A stretch of 28,867 nt of DNA from Patescibacteria group bacterium (GTDB lineage: Bacteria > Patescibacteriota > Microgenomatia > Levybacterales > UBA12049), in NCBI GenBank assembly GCA_023473785.1, contig JAMCYD010000025.1, positions 1-28,867 of the forward strand, read 5' to 3'. A program made the translations under genes and the position numbers. Numbering within the stretch: the first letter of the stretch is position 1; each line of letters opens with the position of its first letter. Shown here piece after piece: positions 27,748 through 28,867 of this stretch. The notes beneath the pieces are model-generated. The model did not search any database, had not been told where the DNA came from, and saw nothing but the letters and a program-made list of their open reading frames with translations.

Positions 27748-28867
27748 AATTAAATCTGTTACCGCACAAGAAGTCTTCGATTCTCGCGGAAATCCGACAA
27801 TTGAGACAAGCGTTGTTCTTTCAGATGGGATTAGCGCGGATTCTTCCGTTCCAAGCGGCGCATCAAAAGGAGCATATGAAGCATTGGAGTTAAGAGATGG
27901 GAATATGACGAGGTTTAATGGAATGGGAGTATTAAAGGCAGTAGAAAACGTGACCAATGTGATTGGTCCTAAGATTATTGGAATTGAAGCTGGAGAACAG
28001 GCAAAAATAGACAGGATAATGGTAGAGCTGGATGGAACTCAAAATAAAGGAAAACTGGGATCTAACGCTACGCTTTCTGTTTCTCAGGCTGTTGCTAAAG
28101 CTGCCGCAAAAAGTTCGCTTTTACCTTTATCTCTTTATCTTCGCAGTTTTATTTCTTCAAAAGAATCATCAAAAAAAATTCCGGTTCCGATGTTTAACTT
28201 AATTGAAGGGAGTAAGCATGCGTCAAACAGCTTGGATTTTCAGGAATTTTTAGTGATTCCGGCTACTTCTGAAAAATATGAAGAAAGTCTTGGTCTTGGT
28301 ATTTCAATTGATCACTGTTTGAAAGATGTTCTTTTTGAAAGAAATTTGTCAACTCTTTCTGCTGATGAAGGAGGGTTTGGTCCAAACATTCCAACAAATC
28401 AGGAGGCGTTGAATATTTTAAAGCAAGCAATTGAGAGAGCAAATTATAAATTCCAATTTGATGCATTTTTGGGAATTGATGCGGCGGCTAACTCTTTTAA
28501 GGACAATAAAGAATATCGATTAAGAGATAGGGCAGTACCTTATAATCAAGATGATTTTGTTGAATTTTATAAAAACCTTTTTGATGATTATGCGCTAATT
28601 TACATCGAAGATCCTTTTTCTGAGGACGATTGGGAGGGGTGGCAGAAAATATATTCGGCTTTGGGTGATAAGACATTGATTGTGGGAGATGATTTGGTTA
28701 CTACTAATCCTTACAGGTTGCAGATGGCTTTGGACAATAACACAATCAATGGAATGATAATAAAACCGAATCAAATAGGGACAATAACTGAAACAATTGC
28801 TGTGGTAGAAATGGCAAAACTCAAGAACTTAAAAATAATTGTTTCGCATAGAAGCGGAGAAACAACA
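27740..28867 (+). CDS. eno: Enolase (C-terminus cut off by the window end)
   Basis: 376 codons in frame to the last base, with the C-terminal ~40-60 residues missing. Family marks: SVTAQEVFDSRGNPTIET, SGASKGAYEALELRDG, SADEGGFGPNIPTN (acid/base Glu), LGIDAAANSF (Mg Asp), YIEDPFSEDDWEGW (Mg Glu), VGDDLVTTNP (Mg Asp), IIKPNQIGTITET (catalytic Lys) and VSHRSGET. Enolase interconverts 2-phosphoglycerate and PEP. The usual NGGxHA loop reads EGSKHASNS here. The His is kept, but Asn and the second Gly are replaced, an unusual variant. The ATG lies within the ppsA 3' end, giving coupled translation. Confidence 0.94.
   Translation, partial: MSKIKSVTAQEVFDSRGNPTIETSVVLSDGISADSSVPSGASKGAYEALELRDGNMTRFNGMGVLKAVENVTNVIGPKIIGIEAGEQAKIDRIMVELDGTQNKGKLGSNATLSVSQAVAKAAAKSSLLPLSLYLRSFISSKESSKKIPVPMFNLIEGSKHASNSLDFQEFLVIPATSEKYEESLGLGISIDHCLKDVLFERNLSTLSADEGGFGPNIPTNQEALNILKQAIERANYKFQFDAFLGIDAAANSFKDNKEYRLRDRAVPYNQDDFVEFYKNLFDDYALIYIEDPFSEDDWEGWQKIYSALGDKTLIVGDDLVTTNPYRLQMALDNNTINGMIIKPNQIGTITETIAVVEMAKLKNLKIIVSHRSGETT

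Overview
This is an AT-rich, gene-dense bacterial chromosome segment with about 30 protein genes, 4 tRNA genes and very short spacers. TGA works as a stop (gatC, pyrG and the metallopeptidase end in it), so the code is standard. Several traits point to a reduced-genome lineage of the Candidate Phyla Radiation (Patescibacteria, Microgenomates-like). These are MurT/GatD, a PolX with a PHP domain, shortened bL19 and HolA, a cupin-type (archaeal-type) phosphoglucose isomerase, a tiny GIY-YIG gene, and dispersed palindromic repeats inside genes. The lineage is inferred from gene content, not from a search.

Layout. 1-2482 (-): murT-gatD-gatC-gatA, each pair joined by an ATGA overlap, linking peptidoglycan amidation to tRNA amidation. 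2576-5942 (-): htpX-lemA, then polX. 6025-8560 (+): tRNA-Asp, a LysM protein, a tRNA-like hairpin, tRNA-Gly, a GDPD-type phosphodiesterase and a metallo-beta-lactamase-fold hydrolase. 8603-11325 (+): pyrG, a 103-bp inverted repeat, rplS, a small unknown gene and yraN. 11326-13712: typA (-) diverging from greA (+). 13858-16036: BON-domain gene (-), tRNA-Lys (-) with a small element at its 3' end, a membrane channel-like gene (+), and tRNA-Glu (+) with a GIY-YIG-carrying element at its 3' end. 16106-18474 (-): C39-like peptidase, methyltransferase, dus. 18578-21859: small unknown gene, mntP (-), secreted glycosidase-like protein, metallopeptidase, holA. 21881-28867 (+): phosphohexomutase, cupin, cupin-type Pgi, an unknown 321-aa protein, ppsA and a truncated eno. 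This last block covers gluconeogenesis and hexose-phosphate supply for glycans.

Main discovery candidate. Two tRNA genes (Glu and Lys) are each followed, directly after the discriminator base, by the same 19-mer CACTTCGGCAAGCTCAGTG. In both cases an insert follows, then a second copy of that tRNA's own last ~17-18 bp. The duplicated piece begins at the same place in both tRNAs, in the T-loop just after TTC. Both inserts end in a related inverted copy of the 19-mer. The Glu insert (364 bp) encodes a GIY-YIG nuclease; the Lys insert (82-83 bp) encodes nothing. They look like an autonomous and a non-autonomous copy of a mobile element that targets the tRNA T-loop and leaves the tRNA intact. Solo palindromes with a related core lie in frame inside pyrG and perhaps the MBL hydrolase gene.

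A second theme is initiation. Several genes (pyrG, rplS, greA, dus, the methyltransferase gene, perhaps polX) have a -10 box, usually an extended TGnTATAAT, only 6-9 nt before the start codon, predicting leaderless or nearly leaderless mRNAs. Another set (BON, channel-like and 67-aa genes, and the LysM gene) has strong Shine-Dalgarno sequences.
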